This document shows positions 27,095-36,739 of a stretch of DNA of 64,000 bases, piece after piece. The stretch is from 2-02-FULL-47-50 sp964479045 (lineage in GTDB: Bacteria > Pseudomonadota > Gammaproteobacteria > Eutrophobiales > Eutrophobiaceae). The position numbers and the translations under genes are program-made. The DNA lies in assembly GCA_964479045.1 (NCBI GenBank), contig CAYZJI010000001.1:124001-188000 (forward strand). Direction: 5' to 3'. Positions within the stretch are counted from its first letter, which is position 1; each line of letters begins with the position of its first letter. Below the pieces are notes generated by a model. That model was not told where the DNA came from, made no database searches, and was given only the letters and a program-made list of their open reading frames with translations.

Positions 27095-27112
27095 CAACTG
27101 AGCTAACGACCC
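27095..27112 (-). pseudogene. Truncated tRNA-Lys copy (5' end only)
   Basis: The minus strand repeats the first 18 bases of the intact tRNA-Lys, GGGTCGTTAGCTCAGTTG with one change near the end, then diverges into the hairpins. The spacer preceding it (27113-27160) also resembles the spacer preceding the intact gene (26966-27012). A unit of spacer plus tRNA was therefore duplicated and one copy lost its 3' part. Confidence 0.7.
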
Positions 27113-27162
27113 TATTTGAATTGTTTCATGGCATCCATGCCGCAGCATTATTGCTTTCGTTT

Positions 27163-27238
27163 CGTCTTGCTGGCGAAAGCCAGCATCCAGTAGACAACCG
27201 CTTTTTTTACTGGATTCCCGCTTCCGCGGGAATGACGG
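27163..27238 (+). repeat. REP-like palindromic units
   Basis: 27163-27190 contains GCTGGCGAAAGCCAGC followed by ATCCAG. 27208-27238 is the unit with ATTCCCGC / GCGGGAAT arms, 30 of 31 identical to 18360-18390. The remainder of the gap to 27457 shows no gene or clear structure. Confidence 0.75.
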
Positions 27239-27457
27239 TCAGGGTATCGATCCTGACCTGAGTCTTGAAAGAACGGCGATAATACCGAAGATTTCGGAGA
27301 TGGCAACCTCTCGGGCGGATTAGGGGTGCTGTTCCGGACAAAAACCCTTAATCCCGGCCATTTCGCGCTTGATTTTATTACTACCCGCCCCTATTTTCCC
27401 CGCCAAATCATAACCAACCCTGTAGACTTGTTGTCAGCAATCAGATGAGGATTTGCC

Positions 27458-27784
27458 GTGCCGATTTATGAATATGAATGCAGTGCCTGTGGCCACCAGA
27501 TGGAAGCCATCCAGAAGTTCAGCGATGCGCCCCTGACGGAATGCCCCGCCTGTGCCAAAGCCACCCTGCGTAAACGCATCTCCGCTCCGGCCTTTCACCT
27601 TAAAGGCACGGGCTGGTACGTGACCGATTTCAAGGACAAACCCAAAACCAAGGGCGACAGCAAGAAACCTGCGGAAACTACGACCAAGGAAACGGACAAA
27701 CCTGCAACCACCACGGAATCCAAACCGGCCGCGACGGAAACTACTCCGACCCCGAAGAAGACTGAAACCTCGTCATCCGATTGA
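27458..27784 (+). CDS. FmdB-family zinc-ribbon regulatory protein
   Basis: 108 residues. The first 45 form the FmdB zinc ribbon, MPIYEYECSACGHQ with a second CPAC pair and then RKRISAPAFHLKGTGWY. The C-terminal half is a low-complexity tail rich in Lys, Thr, Glu and Pro. FmdB-type proteins are often encoded just before aspS, as here, but their role is poorly defined. The GTG start has GAGG nine bases upstream. Confidence 0.88.
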   Translation: MPIYEYECSACGHQMEAIQKFSDAPLTECPACAKATLRKRISAPAFHLKGTGWYVTDFKDKPKTKGDSKKPAETTTKETDKPATTTESKPAATETTPTPKKTETSSSD

Positions 27785-27793
27785 TGCCGGCAA

Positions 27794-27814
27794 ACCATGC
27801 CTCTGAGGCATGGT
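27794..27814. repeat. Hairpin between the FmdB-like gene and aspS
   Basis: ACCATGCCT-CTG-AGGCATGGT, a perfect 9-bp stem with three-base loop. No T tract follows on either strand, so it is not a clear terminator. Confidence 0.5.
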
Positions 27815-27887
27815 AAACTTGCGCTATTTGAGGCGGGCTCGTAAGATGCCCGCCTTTGTTTATCAAGAGATTTTCACTACGGAACCT

Positions 27888-29675
<1,788 letters not shown>

Positions 29676-29705
29676 TTTCAAGATTATTCACTCAAGGAGG
29701 AACAT

Positions 29706-30701
29706 ATGGTTTTAGCATGGCGTATCACTCAGATACTGGCCGTAGTCTTGCTTGTTAAAATCTTTTATGCGGCATCAATAAATCATTACTCATTCTCTCC
29801 ACAATCCAGTCCGTGGCTGATGTTATTCATATTCCTGACGGGTTTCGTAATACTGATTTCAGAAGCAAAGATCCGCGACTTTGCCAGATCAAAACAGGAC
29901 GCCGATATATTGCAGAAAAATGGTTATATATTGGCGCGGCACAAGTATGTTCATCTCACATCATTGTTAATAATATCAATCTCATCTATTGGTATTAGCG
30001 TACACTTGTTAAATTATGATGGCCTGATCTGGGTTGCTTTATTTTTAATATTTTTTGCAATATTTTTCTTAATTCCATTATTCCGCCTTCTTCAGAACTG
30101 GAACAAACCATATATCAAAATCAATGTTGCAGGGATTGAATTCAAACTCCTTGGAAATATTCCTTGGAGCGATATAAAACACCTCATCTTGTTTTCACAA
30201 ACGATTAGCGGTCACGGAGCGCAAGCAAAACACTATTTCTTACGGCTTCTGGTTCATGACATCAACAAATATAAAATCAAAGTCAAATGGTATAATAGAA
30301 ACTTTATTGACGAACCTAATAATCTCATCAACATTCACTTAAACTATCTCACGCTTGATGCAAAAACTATTGGGGATTATGCACAGGAGAAACATAACAA
30401 CTATCTCGAACAAAATAATCTTCCCAAATTATCCGGGGATAAAGATATGGATGCTGTACTGATAGAAATCCATAAAGACACCCATGAATTAAATAATCTT
30501 GATATTAAAGCCATCAAAGACGAAGAAAGCTTAAAAACTTTACTGGAGCGGCAAGAGGTGTTGTTCAACCGAATCCAGCAGCATCAGCAAGCCCTTTCTA
30601 ATATTGCAAAGGCCAGACAGAAAAAAGCTAATCGACACTTATTGATCGTTTGTTTGGTTATTTTAATTCTGGTTTTAGCTCAATTATTGCCATATCTATA
30701 A
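29706..30701 (+). CDS. AT-rich membrane protein with a bacterial PH-like domain, unknown function
   Basis: 331 residues with a strong AAGGAGG ribosome site. Two N-terminal hydrophobic pairs (about 5-25, 35-55, 78-98, 105-128) are followed by a soluble segment. Its core, KINVAGIEFKLLGNIPWSDIKHLILF, resembles the STM3941-type PH-like domain. A charged helical region around 250-305 and a last membrane helix at the C-terminus follow. Base composition is plainly more AT-rich than either neighbour, with runs such as TTATTTTTAATATTTTTTGC, and codon use follows. This suggests recent acquisition. Family assignment is by motif and tentative; function is unknown. Confidence 0.7.
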   Translation: MVLAWRITQILAVVLLVKIFYAASINHYSFSPQSSPWLMLFIFLTGFVILISEAKIRDFARSKQDADILQKNGYILARHKYVHLTSLLIISISSIGISVHLLNYDGLIWVALFLIFFAIFFLIPLFRLLQNWNKPYIKINVAGIEFKLLGNIPWSDIKHLILFSQTISGHGAQAKHYFLRLLVHDINKYKIKVKWYNRNFIDEPNNLINIHLNYLTLDAKTIGDYAQEKHNNYLEQNNLPKLSGDKDMDAVLIEIHKDTHELNNLDIKAIKDEESLKTLLERQEVLFNRIQQHQQALSNIAKARQKKANRHLLIVCLVILILVLAQLLPYL

Positions 30702-30719
30702 TCAATTTCCGGTAGTTTC

Positions 30720-30768
30720 TTGATTTAGTGTAAATACTACACTATTATTTTGTGTAACTTTTACACTA
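30720..30768 (+). promoter_or_regulatory. nrtR-nadA promoter with two NrtR-type operators
   Basis: A promoter with -35 TTGATT (30720-30725) and -10 TATTAT (30743-30748) has a 17-base spacer. Operator 1, TAGTGTA-AATAC-TACACTA (30726-30744), fills that spacer. Operator 2, TTGTGTA-ACTTT-TACACTA (30750-30768), follows with centres 24 bases apart. Both have 7-base inverted arms with five bases between. The nrtR start is ten bases after operator 2. Confidence 0.85.
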
Positions 30769-30778
30769 ACTTGAGGCC

Positions 30779-31447
30779 ATGCCCTTTACTTACGAATATC
30801 CACACCCGGCCGTCACCACGGATGTGGTGCTGTTCACCATCCGTGAAGAACGGCTGGAATTGCTGTTGATCCAGCGCGGAGGCGAACCCTACAAGGGGCA
30901 CTGGGCGCTGCCGGGCGGCTTTATTGAAATTGATGAAGACCTCGAAGCCTGCGCCCTGCGTGAACTGGAAGAAGAAACCGGTGTGACGGGTGTGTATCTC
31001 GAGCAACTTTACACCTATGGCACACCCGGCCGCGATCCGCGTGAACGCGTGATCTCGGTGGTCTATTTCGCATTGGTGCCACCGGATCGGGTACAGGTGC
31101 GTGCGGCGAGTGATGCCAGTGACGCCGCCTGGTTTCCGGTCAGCCAGTTGCCGCCGCTCGCTTTCGATCATGATCTGATCACGCGCATGGCGCATGCGCG
31201 GCTCAAGGCCAAGCTGGATTATTCAACCATTGCGCTGCAATTCATGCCGGAGCATTTCACCCTGAGTGAACTGCAGAAAGTCTATGAATGCATCCTCGGT
31301 GAAGCGCTCGATAAACGTAATTTCCGCAAACAGGTGCTGGCACAGGAGTGTTTGCGCGACACCGGGCAACAACGCCGTAATGGCAGTCATCGCCCGGCCC
31401 GGCTTTATGCCGTGAAATCACCGGGCACCGTGGAGATCATCCGATGA
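30779..31447 (+). CDS. nrtR: NrtR-type Nudix-domain transcription regulator of NAD synthesis
   Basis: 222 residues. An N-terminal Nudix fold is followed by a C-terminal winged helix with the typical NrtR pattern LSELQKVYECILG, LDKRNFRKQVL and RPARLYAV. In this family the Nudix part senses ADP-ribose, and the protein represses NAD genes. Here the Nudix box G47-x5-E53-x7-R61-E62-x2-E65-E66-x-G68 is fully intact, whereas many NrtR regulators have a degenerate one. The gene overlaps nadA by ATGA and is preceded by two inverted-repeat operators, fitting autoregulation with nadA. An active hydrolase with a DNA-binding tail is the alternative. Confidence 0.9.
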   Translation: MPFTYEYPHPAVTTDVVLFTIREERLELLLIQRGGEPYKGHWALPGGFIEIDEDLEACALRELEEETGVTGVYLEQLYTYGTPGRDPRERVISVVYFALVPPDRVQVRAASDASDAAWFPVSQLPPLAFDHDLITRMAHARLKAKLDYSTIALQFMPEHFTLSELQKVYECILGEALDKRNFRKQVLAQECLRDTGQQRRNGSHRPARLYAVKSPGTVEIIR

Positions 31448-32493
31448 AAACCTACACACTCACTCGCGAACAGATTCCTGACACGGTTTGCGAAACGCTG
31501 AATGATGCGGAGCGCGCAACATTGACGGCGCGTATCAAGCTGCTGCTGCAAGAACAGGATGCCGTGATCGTCGCGCACTATTACACCGATCCGGATTTGC
31601 AGATTCTTGCCGATCGCACCGGCGGTTATGTGTCGGATTCACTGGATATGGCGCGCTTCGGCCATGAATCCAAAGCCACTACTCTTATGGTCTGTGGTGT
31701 GCGCTTCATGGGCGAAACCGCAAAAATACTTAACCCGGAAAAACGGGTGTTGATGCCGGATTTGGAAGCGAACTGCTCGTTGGATATCGGTTGCCCGCCG
31801 GATGAGTTTGCGAAATTCTGCGACGAGCACCCGGATCGCAAGGTGGTCGTGTATGCCAATACCAGTGCAGCCGTGAAAGCGCGCGCAGACTGGATGGTGA
31901 CCTCCGGCAGTGCTGTGGATGTGATCAAACATCTGAAAGAGCAGGGCGAGAAGATCATCTGGGCCCCGGATAAATATCTCGGTGAATATGTGCAGCAACA
32001 AACCGGCGCCGATATGCTGTTGTGGCAGGGCGCCTGTATCGTGCACGAAGAATTCAAAGGCAAAGAGCTGATGGAGCTGCGCAAGCAGCACCCGGATGCG
32101 AAAGTGCTGGTACATCCGGAATCCCCCGCGTCCGTGATTGCACAAGCCGATGTCGTGGGTTCCACCACCGGTATTATCAACGCCGCGAAAACATTGCCCG
32201 CGAAAAAATTCATTGTAGCAACTGATAAAGGCATCTTTCACAAGATGCAATTGGCCGCGCCAGGCAAGATTTTTATTGAAGCCCCGACCAGTGGGCACGG
32301 CGCCACCTGCAAGAGTTGTGCGCATTGCCCATGGATGGCGATGAACAGCCTGCGCAAGCTGGAGTATGTATTGCGCACCGGCAAAAATGAAATTCATGTG
32401 GATCCGGAAACCGGCCGCAAGGCGCGTTTGTCGATACAACGATTGCTGGATTTCGCCGCAGGCCAGAAAGCAAAGCTCGCGGGCGACGCGTAA
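31444..32493 (+). CDS. nadA: Quinolinate synthase NadA
   Basis: 349-residue [4Fe-4S] enzyme condensing iminoaspartate and dihydroxyacetone phosphate to quinolinate, the first committed step of de novo NAD synthesis. Cluster cysteines match the enteric-type positions: C111 in EANCSLD, C198 in GACIVH, and C295 in CKSCAHCPWM. Other conserved blocks are VAHYYTDPDLQ, GVRFMGETAKIL and VHPESP. Translation is coupled to nrtR by the ATGA overlap. nadB is not in the window. Confidence 0.97.
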   Translation: MKTYTLTREQIPDTVCETLNDAERATLTARIKLLLQEQDAVIVAHYYTDPDLQILADRTGGYVSDSLDMARFGHESKATTLMVCGVRFMGETAKILNPEKRVLMPDLEANCSLDIGCPPDEFAKFCDEHPDRKVVVYANTSAAVKARADWMVTSGSAVDVIKHLKEQGEKIIWAPDKYLGEYVQQQTGADMLLWQGACIVHEEFKGKELMELRKQHPDAKVLVHPESPASVIAQADVVGSTTGIINAAKTLPAKKFIVATDKGIFHKMQLAAPGKIFIEAPTSGHGATCKSCAHCPWMAMNSLRKLEYVLRTGKNEIHVDPETGRKARLSIQRLLDFAAGQKAKLAGDA

Positions 32494-32515
32494 TTTTTAC
32501 CGAGCCCCGAATATC

Positions 32516-33142
32516 ATGTCACAGGAAATGGTGGTGCTTGTACACGGCTTATACCTGAATGGCGCTGATATGACGCTGCTGGGGCGTCGGCTTGAAAAAT
32601 CCGGATTCAAAACCCGGCAATTTTCCTATCCGAGCCTCAAGGCCACGCCGCGCGAAAACGCAATCGACTTGCGAACGTTTGTAGATGCAATACCGGGTCC
32701 TGTTATCCATTTTGTCTGTCACAGTCTGGGCGGACTGGTCGTGCGGCATTTGTTTGATGCCTATCCTGAGCAGCGACCAGGAAAAGTAGTGACATTGGGC
32801 TCGCCCCATACCGGCAGCAGTGCCGCGTTGCGCCTGCTGCGGCATCTGGGTGGCCGCTTTCTGCTGGGGAAAAGCATACAGCAGGGCCTGAAAGGGGATT
32901 TGCCCCCATGGCGCAGCAGCCATGAACTCGGCAGTATCGCAGGAACGTTGCGCCTCGGCCTCGGCATGATCATTCCCGGCATCCCCCGGCCCAATGACGG
33001 TACGGTCGCGGTCAGCGAAACCCGTATTGCCGGTATGACTGATCATATCGCGCTGCCGGTCTCGCACTTCGGTATGCTGTTGTCGCAGCAGGTCGCAGGC
33101 CAGGTCTCCTGTTTTCTCAGGCATGGCTGTTTCAAACACTGA
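32516..33142 (+). CDS. Alpha/beta-hydrolase, lipase-like
   Basis: 208 residues. The start at 32516 gives MSQEMVVLVHGLYLNGADM, with the oxyanion HG motif. The nucleophile elbow is CHSLGG (Ser about 71), which replaces the usual first Gly with Cys. LGSPHTGS and the late acid/His region PNDGTVAVSE...SHFGML fit a PGAP1/lipase-class fold. The substrate is unknown; an esterase or lipase is most likely. It starts 22 bases after nadA and may be in the same transcript. Confidence 0.82.
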   Translation: MSQEMVVLVHGLYLNGADMTLLGRRLEKSGFKTRQFSYPSLKATPRENAIDLRTFVDAIPGPVIHFVCHSLGGLVVRHLFDAYPEQRPGKVVTLGSPHTGSSAALRLLRHLGGRFLLGKSIQQGLKGDLPPWRSSHELGSIAGTLRLGLGMIIPGIPRPNDGTVAVSETRIAGMTDHIALPVSHFGMLLSQQVAGQVSCFLRHGCFKH

Positions 33143-33218
33143 ACCCGGTGCCACGTTGAAAAGAATTGGTGATAAAATCGCGCAATTTTATTTATAAGGT
33201 TTATAGTCCAGAACACAC

Positions 33219-33962
33219 ATGGCCGGTCACAGCAAATGGGCGAATATCCAGCACCGCAAGGGCAGACAGGATGCCAGACGCGCCAAGATTTTCACCAAAC
33301 TGATCCGTGAAATCACCGTCGCTGCCAAAAACGGTGGCGATCCGAATAATAATCCGCGGCTGCGCGCAGCGGTTGATAATGCGCTGTCCAATAACATGAC
33401 ACGTGACACCATCGATCGGGCCGTGAAACGTGGCGCGGGTGGTGGGGCCGAAGAAAATGTTGAAGAAATCCGTTATGAAGGTTACGGACCAGGGGGTGTT
33501 GCTGTCATGGTTGATTGCATGACCAATAACCGCAACCGCACCGCCGGTGAAGTGCGTCATGCGTTCAGTAAATGCGGCGGAAATCTGGGCACGGATGGTT
33601 CCGTGGCCTATCTCTTCAAAAAGACCGGACTGATTTCCTATGCGCCGGGCGTGAATGAAGATCAATTAATGGAAGCAGCGCTCGAAGCCGGGGCAGATGA
33701 TGTGGTAACCAATGACGATGGCTCGATCGATGTGATCACTGCGCCGGAGAATTTCATGGATGTTAAAACAACGCTGATCAGCAAAGGGCTGGAGCCGCAG
33801 AATGCCGAAGTCACCATGCATGCCGCCACGTGGCAGAAACTTGATCTGGAACACGCCGAAAGCATGCTGAAACTGACCGACATGCTGGAAGATCTGGATG
33901 ACGTGCAGAAAGTCTATTCGAATGCGGATATCCCGGATGATGTACTGGCGAAACTTAACTGA
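33219..33962 (+). CDS. yebC: YebC/PmpR-family regulatory protein
   Basis: 247 residues. The start MAGHSKWANIQHRKGRQDARR and KNGGDPNNNPRLR are diagnostic. The family was long called a DNA-binding regulator; recent work ties it to translation through difficult proline stretches. It precedes ruvC, the usual gammaproteobacterial order, separated here by a repeat. Confidence 0.96.
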   Translation: MAGHSKWANIQHRKGRQDARRAKIFTKLIREITVAAKNGGDPNNNPRLRAAVDNALSNNMTRDTIDRAVKRGAGGGAEENVEEIRYEGYGPGGVAVMVDCMTNNRNRTAGEVRHAFSKCGGNLGTDGSVAYLFKKTGLISYAPGVNEDQLMEAALEAGADDVVTNDDGSIDVITAPENFMDVKTTLISKGLEPQNAEVTMHAATWQKLDLEHAESMLKLTDMLEDLDDVQKVYSNADIPDDVLAKLN

Positions 33963-34024
33963 GCGTGGAGCGTATCTCGTGAAGCGTATCTCGCGCTTCA
34001 CGCTTCACGCTTCACGCTTCACGA
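33963..34024 (+). repeat. GTGAAGCGTATCTC and CGCTTCA tandem repeats before ruvC
   Basis: Two units of (G/T)GAAGCGTATCTCG are followed by four tandem CGCTTCA heptamers. The heptamers are the reverse complement of the first unit, so the block can fold back on itself. It is related to 16590-16642 and fills nearly all of the 72-base yebC-ruvC gap. Confidence 0.8.
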
Positions 34025-34034
34025 GTCTCATCGA

Positions 34035-34553
34035 ATGACCCGCATCCTCGGCATCGATCCAGGCTCCATCATTACCGGTTACGGCATGGTCAATATCGAA
34101 GGCAACCATGCTACTCACATCACCCACGGCAGTATTCACGTGAATGCGGATGTCCTGCCGGACAAGTTGCGTATTATTTTTGATCGCCTCAATTCCATTG
34201 TGGATGAGTTTCAACCTGAAGAAGTCGCCATCGAAAAAGTGTTCATGCACAAGAATGCAGACTCGGCCCTGAAACTCGGCCAGGCACGGGGCGCTGCCAT
34301 CACGGCCTGTGCGCTGCGCAATCTGCCTTTGTTCGAATATACGGCCAATCAGGTGAAGCAGGCGACAGTGGGGAAAGGACATGCAGCCAAACAACAGGTG
34401 CAGCACATGGTAAAAGTCTTGTTGTGCCTGCCGGAAATTCCCGAGGCTGATTCCGCGGATGCATTGGCCGTTGCGCTCTGTCATGCCCACTCACGCGAAG
34501 GGTTGTTGCGCATGCGCAAGGTCAGCGGTATACGCGGCGGGAGATTACGATGA
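34035..34553 (+). CDS. ruvC: Holliday junction endonuclease RuvC
   Basis: 172-residue resolvase that cuts four-way junctions with RuvAB. The catalytic acids sit in GIDPGS (Asp7), EEVAIEKVFM (Glu about 67) and EADSADALAVALCHAH (C-terminal pair). Its end overlaps ruvA by ATGA. Confidence 0.96.
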   Translation: MTRILGIDPGSIITGYGMVNIEGNHATHITHGSIHVNADVLPDKLRIIFDRLNSIVDEFQPEEVAIEKVFMHKNADSALKLGQARGAAITACALRNLPLFEYTANQVKQATVGKGHAAKQQVQHMVKVLLCLPEIPEADSADALAVALCHAHSREGLLRMRKVSGIRGGRLR

Positions 34554-35155
34554 TAGGGCAGTTGCGTGGCAAGTTGTTGCACAAATCACCACCACATCTC
34601 GTGATGGATGTGCAGGGCGTGGGTTACGAAGTGGAATGCCCGATGAGCACGTTCTATCAGTTGCCGGATACCGGCAGCGACATCCATTTATATACCCATC
34701 TCACCGTGCGTGAAGATGCCCATCTGTTGTTCGGTTTCGCTACTGAAGCAGAACGACAGTTGTTCCGCACCCTGATCAAGGTCAATGGCATCGGTCCCAA
34801 GCTGGCGCTGACCATACTTTCCGGAATTGAAGCGCCGGATTTTGTCCGGTGCATACGCGACGGTGACAGTGACCGGCTCACGCGCCTGCCGGGGATTGGC
34901 AAGAAAACGGCTGAGCGGCTGGTGATCGAAATGCGCGATCGGCTGAAAGACATGGTCCTCACTGGCGACACATCGGCAAACACAGCACGACCAGTCAATC
35001 AGGAAGAACAGGCGGTGGAAGAGGCGATCAGCGCCCTGATCGGTCTGGGGTACAAGCCGCAGGAAGCGAGCCGCTATGTGCATGCGGTCGCCCGTCCCGG
35101 CATGAACAGCGAAACGATTATCCGCGAGGCTCTGAAAAATTCTGTCAGCAAATAA
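34550..35155 (+). CDS. ruvA: Holliday junction helicase subunit RuvA
   Basis: 201-residue junction-binding subunit. The OB fold opens MIGQLRGKLL. Two helix-hairpin-helix motifs follow, LIKVNGIGPKLALTIL and LTRLPGIGKKTAERLVIEM, then a flexible linker and the RuvB-binding C-terminal domain. It is coupled to ruvC. A 119-base gap before ruvB shows no clear structure or LexA-type box. Confidence 0.96.
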   Translation: MIGQLRGKLLHKSPPHLVMDVQGVGYEVECPMSTFYQLPDTGSDIHLYTHLTVREDAHLLFGFATEAERQLFRTLIKVNGIGPKLALTILSGIEAPDFVRCIRDGDSDRLTRLPGIGKKTAERLVIEMRDRLKDMVLTGDTSANTARPVNQEEQAVEEAISALIGLGYKPQEASRYVHAVARPGMNSETIIREALKNSVSK

Positions 35156-35274
35156 AACCCCGGAAATGCCCGTCGTGCGCCATATTGCTGCCATAGTTCA
35201 GGGCCACAATTAGGTATTGCTTATAAACCCGTTTGCCATGATGGAACGTTAACAGGACAATAACCGGCCAGATT

Positions 35275-36315
35275 ATGAGCGGACAAAATCCTGTCATTTC
35301 AACCACCAGCCAGGCTGAAGATGCCGTGCTGGACAATTCGCTGCGTCCGAAGCGGCTCGCGGATTATCTCGGCCAGCCCGCTGTGCATGAACAGATGGAA
35401 ATTTTCATCAGCGCTGCACGCAAACGCCATGAACCACTGGATCACGTTCTGATCTTTGGCCCGCCGGGTCTCGGCAAAACCACGCTGGCCCACATCATCG
35501 CCAATGAAATGGGCGTGGGCCTGCGCCAGACCTCCGGCCCGGTACTGGAACGCGCGGGCGACCTCGCGGCCCTGCTCACCAATCTGGAACCCAATGATGT
35601 GTTGTTTATTGACGAAATTCACCGGCTGAGCCCGATCGTGGAAGAAGTGCTGTATCCTGCGATGGAGGATTACCAGATCGATATCATGATCGGCGAAGGT
35701 CCGGCGGCACGCGCCATCAAGCTGGATGTGCCGCCATTTACACTGGTTGGTGCCACAACACGCGCCGGTCTTCTGACCTCGCCCCTGCGTGACCGCTTCG
35801 GCATCGTGCAGCGTCTGGAGTTTTATAATGCAGCCGATCTTTCCAGTATCATCCGCCGTTCTGCCGGGATATTGAATGTCGGCATCGAAACCGAAGGCGC
35901 CGCCGGAATCGCCGCACGTTCACGCGGAACACCACGCATTGCCAATCGCCTGCTGAGAAGAGTGCGCGATTTCGCCGAAGTAAAAAGTGACGGCAACATC
36001 ACTGATCAGGTAGCAAACCAGGCCCTCGACATGCTGAATGTGGACGCCTATGGTTTTGATGTGATGGATCGCAAGCTTCTGCTTGCCATCATCCAGAAAT
36101 TCGATGGCGGCCCGGTGGGCGTGGACAGCCTCGCCGCAGCCATTGGTGAGGAACGCGACACCATCGAAGATGTCATTGAACCGTTCCTGATCCAGCAGGG
36201 GTTCATGATGCGCACACCGCGTGGCCGCATGGTGACACGCAATGCCTGGCTGCATTTCGGACTGGAAGTGCCGAAAAACCTGCCCTCCGGCCCCGATCTG
36301 TTCGATCAATCCTGA
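35275..36315 (+). CDS. ruvB: Holliday junction helicase ATPase RuvB
   Basis: 346-residue AAA+ motor that drives branch migration. Walker A is GPPGLGKTT at about 62-70, Walker B DEIH near 113, and the sensor region GATTRAGLL follows. The winged-helix C-terminus includes RTPRGRMVT. It is the third gene of the ruv group and is followed 16 bases later by ybgC. Confidence 0.97.
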   Translation: MSGQNPVISTTSQAEDAVLDNSLRPKRLADYLGQPAVHEQMEIFISAARKRHEPLDHVLIFGPPGLGKTTLAHIIANEMGVGLRQTSGPVLERAGDLAALLTNLEPNDVLFIDEIHRLSPIVEEVLYPAMEDYQIDIMIGEGPAARAIKLDVPPFTLVGATTRAGLLTSPLRDRFGIVQRLEFYNAADLSSIIRRSAGILNVGIETEGAAGIAARSRGTPRIANRLLRRVRDFAEVKSDGNITDQVANQALDMLNVDAYGFDVMDRKLLLAIIQKFDGGPVGVDSLAAAIGEERDTIEDVIEPFLIQQGFMMRTPRGRMVTRNAWLHFGLEVPKNLPSGPDLFDQS

Positions 36316-36331
36316 TGGCGCAGACTGTACA

Positions 36332-36739
36332 ATGACGGAATTCTCATGGCCGGTGCGGGTCTACTATGAAGACACGGATGCAGGTGGTGTCGTGTATTAT
36401 GCGAATTATCTCCGCTATCTGGAGCGTGCACGCACCGAAATGTTGCGGGCGTCCGGTTTCGAGCAAGACGATCTGGCACATGATCACGATATCCTGTTTA
36501 TCGTGCGCAAGGTCACAATCGACTATCTCAAGCCCGCATTTTTTAACGACGCCCTGCGAGTCAATGCTAAAATAACCGAACGGCGTAAGGCGAGCCTGTT
36601 GTTTGAGCAGGCCATTTTTAATGAGCAACAAGAGCGAATTTGTCAGGCGGAAGTCCTGATCGCCTGTATCAGTAAAACAACCATGAAACCCGTATCGATC
36701 CCTGATTTCATACTTCCGGAGTTGGCGCATGTCGACTGA
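36332..36739 (+). CDS. ybgC: Tol-Pal-associated acyl-CoA thioesterase YbgC
   Basis: 135-residue hotdog-fold thioesterase. The ATG at 36332 gives MTEFSWPVRVYYEDTDAGGVVYYANYLRYLERARTE-like sequence, with the catalytic Asp in DTDAGG. The open frame extends 30 codons upstream into ruvB without support. It overlaps tolQ by 11 bases and is the usual first gene of the tol-pal operon. Confidence 0.94.
   Translation: MTEFSWPVRVYYEDTDAGGVVYYANYLRYLERARTEMLRASGFEQDDLAHDHDILFIVRKVTIDYLKPAFFNDALRVNAKITERRKASLLFEQAIFNEQQERICQAEVLIACISKTTMKPVSIPDFILPELAHVD

Noticed and set aside
27794..27814. Hairpin before aspS as a terminator
   Set aside because: No T tract follows on either strand, so only a hairpin is recorded.
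34480..35274. LexA box for the ruv genes
   Set aside because: No convincing CTG-n10-CAG site was seen before ruvC, ruvA or ruvB.
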